The notes: generated by a model from the sequence alone, not told the origin. DNA of 64,000 bases from Bacteroidia bacterium (GCA_030430385.1 JAUIFO010000010.1:1-64000), one strand, 5' to 3'. Positions 8,658 through 17,908 are shown, counted from the stretch's first letter. Numbers and translations: made by a program.

Positions 8658-10424
8658 ATGGCAAAAGAAAAGAAAAAAGTATTTGATGTAACGCTTTTTA
8701 AGCGATTGTTACAATATATCAAGCCTTACAGGTTGGTATTTGTGGTGTCGTTAATTTGCGTTATAGGTTTAGCTGTTTTTGGTGCTTTAAGACCCTTAGT
8801 TTTGCAAAAAGCCATTGATGAGCATGTTGTTCTTAAAGAGTACGACGGATTCTTATTTTTAGTCATTCTCATGTTGGTGTTGCTTGTTTTGGAAGTTGTT
8901 AGTCAATTACTATTTATATATTATGCGAGTTGGCTAGGGCAATCTGTAGTTAAAGATATTCGTGTTAAACTTTATGAGCACGTATTGCGCTTCAGAATGA
9001 AATATTACGATAACTCTTCAGTTGGTGTGCTAATTACCAGAACAGTAACAGATATGGAGCGTATTGCTGATATTTTTGGACAAGGACTCTTTATGATTTT
9101 CAGTGATATTTTGAAAATGTTAGTGGTTGCTGGAGCAATGCTCTATTTAAACTGGAAATTGAGCTTGATCGCTTTTGTAACCATGCCTATTATTGTGTAT
9201 GCGACTAAAATCTTTCAGAAATATATGAAGCGCGCTTTTGAAGAAGTACGTACCGAAGTTTCTAATTTGAATTCTTTTGTTCAAGAGCGAGTTACAGGAA
9301 TGAAAATCTTACAACTCTTTACAAGAGAAGACACAGAATATAAAAAGTTTAAAGAGATTAATGAGCGTCATAAAAAAGGCTGGTTGAAAACCGTTTGGTA
9401 CAATTCTATCTTTTTTCCTATTGCTGAATTGTTGTCATCAATCACACTTGGTTCTATTATTTGGGTAGGAGGTTTGATGGTGGTTTTCCATAATACAGTG
9501 TCTATAGGTGACCTAACAGCTTACATTATGTTTGTCCCTATGTTATTCAGACCTTTAAATCAAATTGCTAATAAGTTTAATACGCTTCAAATGGGAATGG
9601 TTGCCGCAGATCGTGTATTTAAGGTTTTAGACACCACCTCACAAATTGATGATAATGGTGATGTTGACGTTTCCGACTTTAAAGGTGACATTAGTTTTAA
9701 AGATGTACATTTCTCTTATGTTGAAAATGAAGAAGTCTTGAAAGGTATTTCGTTAGAAGTAAAATCAGGTGAAACAGTGGCGATTGTTGGTGCTACTGGA
9801 GCAGGAAAGTCTACTATTATCAATCTTTTGAATCGTTTTTATGATATTCAAAAAGGAAGTATTTGTGTTGATGAAATGAATATTAAGCGAATGACTTTGA
9901 AATCGTTAAGAGAACAAATTGCTGTGGTTTTACAGGATGTGTTTTTATTTGCGGATACCATTTTGAATAATATAACACTTAAAAATCCCGAAATAACGGA
10001 AGCACAAGTGCACAAAGCTGCTAAAGAAATTGGCATCCACGATTTTATAATGAGCTTGCCTAATGGGTATCAGTACAATGTTAAAGAACGCGGTGTGATG
10101 CTGTCTTCAGGGCAACGTCAATTAATTTCTTTCTTGAGAGCTTATGTGACCAATCCGAGTATTTTGGTGTTAGATGAAGCAACGTCTTCAGTCGATTCGT
10201 ATTCTGAGCAACTTATTCAAGATGCTACAGATAAAATCACAAAGGGAAGAACATCAATTGTTATTGCTCACCGATTAGCCACAGTTCAAAAAGCAGATCA
10301 AATTATCGTTATGGATGATGGCCATATTGTTGAAAAAGGCTCGCATGAAGAACTTCTTAAAAAAGAAGATGGCTATTACAGAAATCTGTATGAAGTTCAG
10401 TTTTTAAAAGCTGAAGTAGCTTAG
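8658..10424 (+). CDS. ABC exporter (MsbA-like, fused membrane and ATPase domains)
   Basis: The 588-residue half-transporter has a six-helix membrane domain (about 20-310) and a nucleotide-binding domain from about 335. Walker A is GATGAGKST at residues 378-386, the signature is LSSGQRQ (Ser in place of the usual first Gly), Walker B is ILVLDEATSS, and the H-loop is in IAHRLATV. It probably works as a dimer, exporting lipids or drugs; substrate unknown. truA followed by an exporter of this type is a common order in Flavobacteriia. Its stop lies one base from the stop of the converging DUF3667 gene, with no terminator between. Confidence 0.9.
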   Translation: MAKEKKKVFDVTLFKRLLQYIKPYRLVFVVSLICVIGLAVFGALRPLVLQKAIDEHVVLKEYDGFLFLVILMLVLLVLEVVSQLLFIYYASWLGQSVVKDIRVKLYEHVLRFRMKYYDNSSVGVLITRTVTDMERIADIFGQGLFMIFSDILKMLVVAGAMLYLNWKLSLIAFVTMPIIVYATKIFQKYMKRAFEEVRTEVSNLNSFVQERVTGMKILQLFTREDTEYKKFKEINERHKKGWLKTVWYNSIFFPIAELLSSITLGSIIWVGGLMVVFHNTVSIGDLTAYIMFVPMLFRPLNQIANKFNTLQMGMVAADRVFKVLDTTSQIDDNGDVDVSDFKGDISFKDVHFSYVENEEVLKGISLEVKSGETVAIVGATGAGKSTIINLLNRFYDIQKGSICVDEMNIKRMTLKSLREQIAVVLQDVFLFADTILNNITLKNPEITEAQVHKAAKEIGIHDFIMSLPNGYQYNVKERGVMLSSGQRQLISFLRAYVTNPSILVLDEATSSVDSYSEQLIQDATDKITKGRTSIVIAHRLATVQKADQIIVMDDGHIVEKGSHEELLKKEDGYYRNLYEVQFLKAEVA

Positions 10425-10425
10425 T

Positions 10426-11220
10426 TTATCGTTTCGGACGAAATGATTCTAATAAGTTCATTATTCCTTCCTTGCCGTCTATAAAATATATCACCACTAC
10501 AGTAGCCAGCATAACTATAATGTAGATAACCATATAGACAATAAATGACAAAATTGCTCTAGCAACAATTTCAATAAAACTTATTTTATAAAGTCGTTTG
10601 AAACAATATGATATATATATAATTTGAATAGGTAAATTAAAATATACGACAACTCCAAGATCTTTTCCTAATGACAATCCAATAATATTAAGAACAGCAC
10701 CTACCAATGAAATAATTGATGTCATATAGGTGAAGGCAACAATATGTTCAACGTAGTTGAATGTCTTTTTATCAAAAAATACAATTCTTGATATTAAGGC
10801 ATATACTGGAATAAGCAGCATCATTACAATTGAAGAATAATCTTGTATAAAACTGAATACATTGTTTATTCCTGATTCATTTCCTTGAACTGCAATTGAA
10901 GACAAATTCATTTGTTCAGGAAAGAACTTACTCAAAAACAACCACTCTAAACCTACTAAGGTTAAAGTCAACCCAAATAAGCTTATCGGATTCACGTAGC
11001 GTTTCCTAATGCCATTTATATAACCGCCAATAACCTCTTCAGGTTTTTTAAAGAGATCAATACATGTTCTTAAAAGTTTATTGTCATAGTTGAAAAAGGT
11101 CTCACTTATATGTTCAAACAAGTTTCTGAAAGTAAGTCTGTTTCTGATCACTTTCCCACCGCAACGGTTACAAAAATCACTATCTAAAACTAATTCGGTA
11201 TGACAATTTTTACAATGCAT
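10426..11220 (-). CDS. DUF3667 membrane protein (copy 2)
   Basis: The 264-residue protein starts with a small Cys4 zinc ribbon (CKNC and CNRC spaced by 12 residues), then RNRLTFRNLFEHI and the conserved KKPEEVIGGYINGIRKRYVN, then about five membrane helices. DUF3667 is a Bacteroidota family of unknown function; YIKGKRKRY-type motifs precede the first helix. It is a clear paralog of the next gene upstream, which starts 4 nt after its own neighbour, and both belong to the folP-cdaA operon. A role related to c-di-AMP or ion balance is only a guess from position. Confidence 0.85.
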   Translation of the reverse strand: MHCKNCHTELVLDSDFCNRCGGKVIRNRLTFRNLFEHISETFFNYDNKLLRTCIDLFKKPEEVIGGYINGIRKRYVNPISLFGLTLTLVGLEWLFLSKFFPEQMNLSSIAVQGNESGINNVFSFIQDYSSIVMMLLIPVYALISRIVFFDKKTFNYVEHIVAFTYMTSIISLVGAVLNIIGLSLGKDLGVVVYFNLPIQIIYISYCFKRLYKISFIEIVARAILSFIVYMVIYIIVMLATVVVIYFIDGKEGIMNLLESFRPKR

Positions 11221-11224
11221 AAAA

Positions 11225-12022
11225 TTAAGTGCCAGCAGTTGAGTAATATCCTATTAAATAACCAATTATAAAAACCAATATTGTAATGACAAAAAACATA
11301 ATAATAAACGCCATCATGATTAATAAGAAGCTAGCTAAAGTTTCCATAAATGTTGCATTGAATACACGTTTCAAGACAAAAAAGAAATAAATAAAAATAA
11401 AAAGAGTAGTCAATAAACTTAATAGCATAAAGTCAACACCTAATGCTAATAAGGCAGTAAGTATTATAGCGTTGATTATAATGACTTCGGCAGAGTAGTA
11501 TAAATTAAGAACAATATGCTCTGTAAAATTGAAACGTCTCTCACCAATGATTAAATAGGCTAAGTATGTTGAAATTGCTGAAAATGGAATACTAAAGACA
11601 TATATTAAACTTTGGTAGTTGTTGTAGTCTTCGTATTTGAGATCCTTGAGTGGGTTGTGTTCTTGATTTTCAGGATTAGCGATAGGACCAAACATATTAG
11701 GATCAAGTTCCATAGCTTCTTTAAAGAACGTATTCATTATAAATACCTGAATTCCGACAATTGTTAAGGATATCGCAAAGTATTGAATGACATTTACATA
11801 CTTTTTGCGTGTGCCATCTATAAAGCCATTAATTACTACTTCGGGTTTAGTGAGTAAATGTATGAAGGTCTTTAGGAATTTATTATCGATGTTCAGAAAC
11901 TGCTCATTTATATCAGAAGCAATATTCTTCATGGTGAGCCTGTTTCTTATGTTTTTGGCACCACATACAGAGCAATAGTTGATTTGCAAATCTAAAGGTT
12001 CATTACAATTTTTACAGTTCAT
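11225..12022 (-). CDS. DUF3667 membrane protein (copy 1)
   Basis: The 265-residue protein has the same plan as its downstream neighbour: zinc ribbon with CKNC and CSVC, RNRLTMKNIASDI, then KPEVVINGFIDGTRKKYVN and five hydrophobic segments. The two align from end to end in these landmarks, so they arose by tandem duplication. The start codon is one base past the cdaA stop, implying translational coupling to the diadenylate cyclase. Function unknown. Confidence 0.85.
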   Translation of the reverse strand: MNCKNCNEPLDLQINYCSVCGAKNIRNRLTMKNIASDINEQFLNIDNKFLKTFIHLLTKPEVVINGFIDGTRKKYVNVIQYFAISLTIVGIQVFIMNTFFKEAMELDPNMFGPIANPENQEHNPLKDLKYEDYNNYQSLIYVFSIPFSAISTYLAYLIIGERRFNFTEHIVLNLYYSAEVIIINAIILTALLALGVDFMLLSLLTTLFIFIYFFFVLKRVFNATFMETLASFLLIMMAFIIMFFVITILVFIIGYLIGYYSTAGT

Positions 12023-12023
12023 A

Positions 12024-12806
12024 TTAAATGAGATCCTTTCTTAATAATTGAATGAGTTCTTCGCTGTTTTCAAACATCACAAATTCACCGCTTTTGAGGT
12101 AAGAGACTTGACCAGTTTCTTCACTAACCACTAAAGCCAAAGCATCTGTTTTTTCAGTTATTCCTACAGCAGCACGATGACGTAGTCCAAAACGTTTCGG
12201 AATATTCTTTTCATTATTTACAGGCAGAATCACTCGCGTCGCTTTAACAATATTATTTTCAATAATAACAGCACCATCGTGAAGCGGACTATTTTTAAAG
12301 AAAATACTTTCAATAATAGCCTGCGTGACATTGATATTCATTTCATCTCCTGTGTTGACTAGAAAGTCCAAATTGTTGTTGCGTTCTAAAACAATAAGCG
12401 CGCCTGTTTTGGTACTTCCCATTTTATAACAAGCAGTGACAATATCATCGATATTTGTTTCGGTTTCAATTTCACTTTTCAAGAATTTCATTTTACTGAA
12501 AATTTTACCTCTACCACTTAAATTAGTGGAGCCAACCATTAAAAGGAATTTTCTAATTTCGGGCTGGAATACAACTATTAAAGCGATAATTCCAACCTTC
12601 ATAAATCCATCAAAAATGTTGTGCAACATATTCATATCTAGCAAGTCTGTTACTTTCCAAACAAGATAGATGATGATAATTCCAATAAAAATATTGATTG
12701 CAACAGTACCTTTTACCAACTTGTAGATGTAGTAAAGCAAAATAGCGACCAAGAAAACGTCGATAAAATCTATAATGCTAAAATCCCAAAATTTGAATTT
12801 ATCCAA
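12024..12806 (-). CDS. cdaA: Diadenylate cyclase CdaA
   Basis: The 260-residue membrane enzyme joins two ATP into c-di-AMP, a messenger for potassium and cell-envelope balance. Three N-terminal helices (about 10-85) are followed by the DAC domain with the catalytic SPLHDGAVII and GLRHRAAVGI motifs. Translation starts at a TTG codon: in-frame upstream codons contain no ATG, and MDKFKFWDFSIIDFID matches the usual N-terminus. It lies 60 nt after folP and 1 nt before a DUF3667 gene. No CdaR gene is next to it, as is usual outside Firmicutes. Confidence 0.94.
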   Translation of the reverse strand: MDKFKFWDFSIIDFIDVFLVAILLYYIYKLVKGTVAINIFIGIIIIYLVWKVTDLLDMNMLHNIFDGFMKVGIIALIVVFQPEIRKFLLMVGSTNLSGRGKIFSKMKFLKSEIETETNIDDIVTACYKMGSTKTGALIVLERNNNLDFLVNTGDEMNINVTQAIIESIFFKNSPLHDGAVIIENNIVKATRVILPVNNEKNIPKRFGLRHRAAVGITEKTDALALVVSEETGQVSYLKSGEFVMFENSEELIQLLRKDLI

Positions 12807-12866
12807 GGCAATGGTGTTTCTGTAAATGTAATAATTTATGTGTAATTAAATAAAGTTGTGATTTAT

Positions 12867-13697
12867 TTAATCTTTTAACTTTTCAGTTAATGCAATACAT
12901 TCCATGGCTTCCTTAACATCATGAACGCGCAAAATTGAAGCGCCTTTTTGAAGTGCAAGTGTATTTAAAACCGTAGTGCCATTAAGAGCTTGTTCTGAAG
13001 TAGTGTCTAATGTCTTGTAAATCATTGATTTTCTTGAAACACCAATCAGAATGGGTAATTCAGCTATTTGTAGTAATTCTAATTTGTGGAGTAGTTCAAA
13101 GTTTTGAGAAACGGTTTTTGCAAAACCAAAACCTGGATCAATAATTAAATCGGTAATTCCAAAAGTGTTTGCTAAGGCAATGCGTTCCGAAAAGTAAAAG
13201 AGGACCTCTTTAACCAAATCGTTGTAATCTGTAAGTGATTGCATGGTTTGTGGTGTACCTCTCATATGCATCATGATGTATGGCACTTGTAATTCTGAAA
13301 TGGTGGAAAGCATATTGTTGTCTAAATGTCCTGCAGAAATATCATTGATCATACAAGCACCTGTAGCGATACATTGCTTGGCAACTTCACTTCTAAACGT
13401 GTCTATTGATAATAGGACTTCAGGAAAATTTTTTGAAATCAATTCAACTATCGGAAGAATTCTTTGTAATTCTTCAGCTTCACTCACATGGTCAGCATTT
13501 GGTCTAGAGCTATATGCTCCAACATCAATAAAAGTCGCGCCTTCTTCTAGCATCGTGTCCACTTGTCGCATAATGGCAGACGAATTTCTAAAACGCCCAC
13601 CATCATAAAACGAATCTGGTGTTACGTTCAAAATACCCATAACTTTTGGTGTGTTAAGGTCTATTAGCTGTCCTTTACAATTGATGGTTTTACTCAA
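12867..13697 (-). CDS. folP: Dihydropteroate synthase
   Basis: The 276-residue TIM barrel condenses p-aminobenzoate with dihydropterin pyrophosphate in folate synthesis. Recognised by MGILNVTPDSFYDGG, DVGAYSSRP, DINDISAG-type MINDISAGHLD, PYIMMHMRGTPQTMQ, DPGFGFAKT and PILIGVSRKSM. Length and motifs are normal. It heads a leftward operon with cdaA and two DUF3667 genes and is divergent from the DUF1599 gene. Confidence 0.96.
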   Translation of the reverse strand: MSKTINCKGQLIDLNTPKVMGILNVTPDSFYDGGRFRNSSAIMRQVDTMLEEGATFIDVGAYSSRPNADHVSEAEELQRILPIVELISKNFPEVLLSIDTFRSEVAKQCIATGACMINDISAGHLDNNMLSTISELQVPYIMMHMRGTPQTMQSLTDYNDLVKEVLFYFSERIALANTFGITDLIIDPGFGFAKTVSQNFELLHKLELLQIAELPILIGVSRKSMIYKTLDTTSEQALNGTTVLNTLALQKGASILRVHDVKEAMECIALTEKLKD

Positions 13698-13770
13698 ATT
13701 TATATAGTGGGTTTAAAGTTTTTAATTGTGATTAATTTATGCGAAATTTACGGAAAATTAAATGTTTTAA

Positions 13771-14310
13771 ATGCAGAATACTTCAAAACAATATGATGCT
13801 GTCATCACACAGTGTAGAGATCTTTTTATTAACAAGATGAAAGACTACGGAAGTGCATGGCGTATTCTAAGATTACCTTCATTAACAGATCAAATTTTTA
13901 TTAAAGCACAGCGTATTAGAGGGTTGCAGCAAAATAATGAACGTAAGGTAGATGAAGGTGAAGTAAGTGAGTTTATTGGTATCATTAACTATTGTACAAT
14001 GGCACTTATACAACTTGAAAAAGGGGTTGTTGAGCAACCAGATTTGTCATTGGATGAGGCAATAGATCTTTATGACGACAAAATAGCAATTACCAAGCAG
14101 TTGATGATGGATAAGAATCATGATTATGGCGAAGCTTGGAGAGATATGCGTGTTAGTAGTTTAACCGATTTGATCTTACAAAAATTACTCAGAGTAAAAC
14201 AGATTGAAGATAATTCTGGAAAAACCTTAGTAAGTGAAGGGATTGATGCTAACTATCAAGATATGATCAATTATTCAGTATTTGCAATGATTCATTTAAG
14301 TCATGCTTAA
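13771..14310 (+). CDS. DUF1599 family protein
   Basis: The 179-residue cytoplasmic protein contains two halves of the same helical repeat: KMKDYGSAWRILRLPSLTDQ (from about residue 22) and KNHDYGEAWRDMRVSSLTDL (from about residue 112). The paired DYGxAWR and SLTD motifs resemble all-alpha NTP pyrophosphohydrolase folds, but this is an inference and the family function is unknown. It leads the rightward run towards tpiA, prmA and clpS, a neighbourhood common in Bacteroidota. Confidence 0.85.
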   Translation: MQNTSKQYDAVITQCRDLFINKMKDYGSAWRILRLPSLTDQIFIKAQRIRGLQQNNERKVDEGEVSEFIGIINYCTMALIQLEKGVVEQPDLSLDEAIDLYDDKIAITKQLMMDKNHDYGEAWRDMRVSSLTDLILQKLLRVKQIEDNSGKTLVSEGIDANYQDMINYSVFAMIHLSHA

Positions 14311-14322
14311 TTTGAAAATGGT

Positions 14323-14380
14323 CACTGAGGCTCTCAAGTGATCATAAATTACAACGTGTGGCTTCGAGAGCCTCAGCCAC
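14323..14380. repeat. Pair of inverted REP-like hairpins
   Basis: Two imperfect copies of one palindromic unit lie head to head: 14323-14340 (core CTGAGGCTCTC then AAG) and 14358-14380, whose complement holds CTGAGGCTCTCGAAG. Arms CTGAGGCTCTC (14325-14335) and GAGAGCCTCAG (14366-14376) are perfectly complementary over 11 bp, and each unit also folds by itself (GTGGCT with AGCCAC in the second). Similar TGAGCCT-TCGAAG elements are scattered between genes of Flavobacteriaceae. Confidence 0.7.
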
Positions 14381-14390
14381 AAAAGATATT

Positions 14391-15485
14391 ATGAAAGCAA
14401 TTGTAAATATTTGTAGAGTTTTAGTTGGAGGATTATTCATTTTTTCAGGGTTTATTAAACTCAATGACCCACTAGGATTTTCATACAAGTTGCAAGAATA
14501 TTTTAGTTATGATGTTCTCGACTTGCCTGTTTTTATGCCTTATGCTCTCGGAATTTCAATTTTTGTTGTTGTTTTTGAAGTTGTACTTGGCGTCTTTCTC
14601 TTATTAGGATATAAGCCTAAGTTTACAGTTTGGAGTTTACTGGGCATGATCGTGTTTTTTACATTCTTAACGTTTTATGCTGCTTATTTCGATAAGGTAA
14701 AAGACTGTGGCTGTTTTGGAGATTTTCTTAAACTTACACCTTGGGAATCCTTTAGTAAGGATGTCATACTACTTGTTCTAATTCTAATTTTATTTGTTGG
14801 TCAAAGACACATTAAACCTATTTTTGGCAAGTTTGCGGTTACTTTAGGAGCTTTATTGAGTTTTATAGTTTGCCTTTGGTTTGGTTATCACGTTTTGATG
14901 CATTTGCCAACTTTCGATTTTAGAGCTTATAAAATTGGTGATAACCTTCAGGAAAATATGAAACTACCTGCAGATGCTAAACCTGATATCATAGATTACC
15001 ATTGGACTTATACTTTAAATGGTGAAGAAAAAACTTTAACCGATCAAGGTCGTGGTCCAAAAGCGTATGATGAGATTGTAGGTGTTGAAACTGAAGTGGT
15101 CCAGGAAGGTGATGTGCCTAAAATCCAGGATTTTACTATTGAATCCGAATCAGAAGACCTAACACAACAGTTTTTAGAAACAGATAAGCTAGTTATGATT
15201 GTATCCTACAATTTAAATAAAGCTGAAAAGGAAGGTTTGTCAAAACTCAAGTCAATGGCTGATGAAGCTAAAAAGAAAGGTTATACAGTTATTGGTCTAT
15301 CAGCTTCTGGTGAAGCCGAAGAAGCAAGCTTAAGAGTTAATTACAATCTCGATGTCGATTTTTATTTGTGTGATGAAAAAGTTCTAAAAACGATAGTACG
15401 TGCGAATCCAGGAATTGTTGTGCTTGAACGAGGAACTGTCACACAAAAAGTACATTGGAATGATATTGATGAACTTGAGTTTTAG
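14391..15485 (+). CDS. BT_3928-like DoxX/MauE family membrane protein
   Basis: The 364-residue protein has a four-helix DoxX/MauE-like domain at the start (VGGLFIFSGFIKLNDPLGFS; KDCGCFGDFLKL between helices), a fifth helix, then a soluble thioredoxin-like C-terminal part (KLVMIVSYNLNKAEKEGL, then DVDFYLCDEKVLKTIVRANP). The CGCFG pair may be redox active. BT_3928-type proteins are found beside tpiA in Bacteroidota and are of unknown role; redox transfer in the membrane is plausible. Start ATG 14391 is preferred because the frame upstream runs through a REP-like hairpin and offers only GTG. Confidence 0.83.
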   Translation: MKAIVNICRVLVGGLFIFSGFIKLNDPLGFSYKLQEYFSYDVLDLPVFMPYALGISIFVVVFEVVLGVFLLLGYKPKFTVWSLLGMIVFFTFLTFYAAYFDKVKDCGCFGDFLKLTPWESFSKDVILLVLILILFVGQRHIKPIFGKFAVTLGALLSFIVCLWFGYHVLMHLPTFDFRAYKIGDNLQENMKLPADAKPDIIDYHWTYTLNGEEKTLTDQGRGPKAYDEIVGVETEVVQEGDVPKIQDFTIESESEDLTQQFLETDKLVMIVSYNLNKAEKEGLSKLKSMADEAKKKGYTVIGLSASGEAEEASLRVNYNLDVDFYLCDEKVLKTIVRANPGIVVLERGTVTQKVHWNDIDELEF

Positions 15486-15559
15486 TATAGTCGTTAGCAG
15501 AGCGCTTATTTTGTTGCGCTTCAAATAAAATCTAAATGTTTCACCTAAACGTTTAACAC

Positions 15560-16636
15560 CTGATTAGTTACATTTTAAATAAAATTTTCTATGCTGTTCT
15601 AACATTGTTTGGAGTAGTGACGGTTATTTTCTTTTTATTTAATGTGTTACCTGGCGATCCTGCGCAAATGATGTTAGGGCAAAATGAGGACAGTGAACAA
15701 ATAGCAGCCGTTAGAGCTAAGTATGGTTTTGATAAGCCAATAGCAACTCAATTTTTATACTACCTCAATGATTTGTCGCCATTATCGTTTCATTCTAATC
15801 ATGAAGACGATTATACCTTTTTATCTAATGGCAAATACAAACACTCGAAGCTGTTTGCTTTAGGAAATACATCTGTGGTTTTAAAATATCCTTATTTAAG
15901 AGAATCGTTTACCAAACAAGGCAAAAAAGTATCTGAGGTAATAGGTGAAACCTTACCGAATACTGCTGTTTTGGCAATTTCGGCTATTGTGCTCGCCATT
16001 ATTATCGGTATTATTTTAGGAATCATTTCAGCGCTTTTTAAAGATAAATGGCTCGATAAAGTCATTCAGATCTTTAGTACACTAGGGATGAGTATGCCTT
16101 CTTTTTTTAGTGCTATTTTGTTTGCTTGGTTCTTTGGATATGTGCTGCATAAGTGCACCAATTTAGAAATGACTGGTAGTTTGTATGCGCTAGACGATTT
16201 TGGTGAGACCATGCAAATACAATGGAAAAACCTTATACTTCCTGCAGTGGTTTTAGGGATTCGCCCTCTGGCTGTTGTAATTCAACTTATGCGAAATTCA
16301 CTATTAGAAGTATTCAATCAAGATTATATTAGAACGGCTCGTGCAAAGGGCTTGACCGAGTTCCAAATTATCAAACGGCATGCTGTTAAAAACGCTTTAA
16401 ATCCAGTAGTGACAGCTATTTCTGGATGGTTTGCATCTATGTTGGCTGGCGCTGTTTTTGTAGAGTATATTTTTGGTTGGAATGGCTTAGGGAAAGAAAT
16501 TGTAAATGCCTTAAATACATTAGATTTACCTGTTATTATGGGTTCTGTGTTGATTATTGCGCTTTTGTTTGTCATTATCAATATCTTTGTTGATGTTATA
16601 TATAAATGGCTAGATCCTAAAGTGAAACTCGATTAG
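15560..16636 (+). CDS. DppB-like ABC transporter permease with CTG start
   Basis: The peptide/nickel-type permease (358 codons as drawn) has the BPD signature RTARAKGLTEFQIIKRHAVKNA near the end (split here as ARAKGL then VKNALNPV) and an EYIFGWNGLGK motif. The frame is open back to a TAA at 15554-15556, and the codons CTG-ATT-AGT-TAC onward give LISYILNKIFYAVLTLFGVV, which matches the family's usual first helix if CTG is read as Met. The first ordinary candidate, TTG 15605, would cut off that helix. No DppC, ATPase or binding-protein gene adjoins it. A TlpA-like gene follows after 5 nt. Confidence 0.82.
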   Translation: MISYILNKIFYAVLTLFGVVTVIFFLFNVLPGDPAQMMLGQNEDSEQIAAVRAKYGFDKPIATQFLYYLNDLSPLSFHSNHEDDYTFLSNGKYKHSKLFALGNTSVVLKYPYLRESFTKQGKKVSEVIGETLPNTAVLAISAIVLAIIIGIILGIISALFKDKWLDKVIQIFSTLGMSMPSFFSAILFAWFFGYVLHKCTNLEMTGSLYALDDFGETMQIQWKNLILPAVVLGIRPLAVVIQLMRNSLLEVFNQDYIRTARAKGLTEFQIIKRHAVKNALNPVVTAISGWFASMLAGAVFVEYIFGWNGLGKEIVNALNTLDLPVIMGSVLIIALLFVIINIFVDVIYKWLDPKVKLD

Positions 16637-16641
16637 TTTTT

Positions 16642-17130
16642 ATGAAAAACAAAAGCTTAGTGTTCGTGCTTGTGCTAATCATTTTTAGTTGTAAAAAAGA
16701 AATACGACTACAGTTCTCCGATGAGGTTTTAAATCAGGAATATATAAGCATAGAAAATGAAGCAATTGCTTTTAAAGACATTCTAAAGCAATATCAAGGA
16801 AAGCAAATTGTGATCGATATTTGGGCAAGCTGGTGTAAAGATTGTATTGTAGGTTTTCCAAAAGTTGCTGACTTACAGCATGATAAACCAGATGCTGTTT
16901 ATTTATTTTTGTCTGCAGATAGGAGTAAAGATTCCTGGAAACGCAGTATAAAGAAATATGATCTTAAAGGAGCGCATTATTTTTTGCCTAACGGAACCAA
17001 AGGTGCTTTAGGTGATTATATTGATATCGATTGGATTCCACGATATATGGTCGTAGATTCTCAAGGAAATATACAGGTGTTTGATGCTATTGAAGCAGAT
17101 GACCCTAACATTAGAAACGCATTAAAATAA
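16642..17130 (+). CDS. TlpA-like thioredoxin-fold lipoprotein
   Basis: A short signal peptide ends in LIIFSC, a lipobox with Cys17, so this 162-residue protein is probably anchored in the envelope. The thioredoxin motif is WASWCKDC, followed by PKVADLQ, and a cis-Pro region in WIPRYMVVD. It would reduce or exchange disulfides in the periplasm. It begins 5 nt after the permease gene and ends 20 nt before tpiA, so it is in the same transcript. Confidence 0.88.
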   Translation: MKNKSLVFVLVLIIFSCKKEIRLQFSDEVLNQEYISIENEAIAFKDILKQYQGKQIVIDIWASWCKDCIVGFPKVADLQHDKPDAVYLFLSADRSKDSWKRSIKKYDLKGAHYFLPNGTKGALGDYIDIDWIPRYMVVDSQGNIQVFDAIEADDPNIRNALK

Positions 17131-17150
17131 AAACATAATATATTAGAGTT

Positions 17151-17900
17151 ATGAGAAAGCATATTGTAGCAGGAAATTGGAAAATGAATAATGATTTAAT
17201 CCAAACAGAAACATTAATTTCTGAACTAAAACAACAAACAAAAACCTCTGATGCAGAAGTGATGATTGCTCCGACCTTCACGAACCTTTGGCATGCTTTT
17301 GAATCGACTCGATTAGACGATATTGAAGTGGTGGCTCAAAACATGCATTTTGCCGAAAATGGTGCTTACACAGGAGAAGTGAGTGCAGCGATGCTCAAAA
17401 GTATCGGCATTCAAACAGTTATTCTTGGGCATAGCGAACGTCGCGCTTATTTTAACGAAACCGATGAGGCTTTGTCTAAAAAAGTTTCTCAAGCTATTGC
17501 GCATGATATGCGTGTAATTTTTTGTTTTGGAGAAGAACTTTCAGATCGCAAATCAGGACGACAAGAGGATGTTGTAAAGACACAGCTGGTCAACGCCTTA
17601 TGTCATTTAAAGGCTGATGATTACAAACATATTGTATTAGCTTACGAGCCTGTTTGGGCAATTGGTACAGGTGAAACGGCTACTCCAGATCAAGCTCAGG
17701 AAATGCACGCTTTTATTCGCAATTTATTTAGAGAGCGATACAACGATGCTGTAGCCGATAATCTATCAATTCTGTATGGTGGAAGTGTGAAACCTGATAA
17801 CGCTAAGGAAATTTTTTCAAAACCAGATGTCGATGGTGGATTAATTGGTGGAGCTTCGCTTAAAGCTGAAGATTTTTATGCGATTGTAAATGCGTTTTAA
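17151..17900 (+). CDS. tpiA: Triosephosphate isomerase
   Basis: The 249-residue glycolytic TIM barrel interconverts dihydroxyacetone phosphate and glyceraldehyde 3-phosphate. Catalytic residues are visible: AGNWKMN with Lys near residue 11, LGHSERR with His near 93, AYEPVWAIGTG with Glu near 165, and the phosphate loop LYGGSVKPDN and GGLIGGASL. It is the usual neighbour of DoxX-like and prmA genes in this phylum. Confidence 0.97.
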   Translation: MRKHIVAGNWKMNNDLIQTETLISELKQQTKTSDAEVMIAPTFTNLWHAFESTRLDDIEVVAQNMHFAENGAYTGEVSAAMLKSIGIQTVILGHSERRAYFNETDEALSKKVSQAIAHDMRVIFCFGEELSDRKSGRQEDVVKTQLVNALCHLKADDYKHIVLAYEPVWAIGTGETATPDQAQEMHAFIRNLFRERYNDAVADNLSILYGGSVKPDNAKEIFSKPDVDGGLIGGASLKAEDFYAIVNAF

Positions 17901-17908
17901 TTTTATTT

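Noticed and set aside
15501..15520. Terminator after the DoxX-like gene
   Set aside because: AGCGC and GCGCT pair over only 5 bases around a 10-nt loop and no T run follows.
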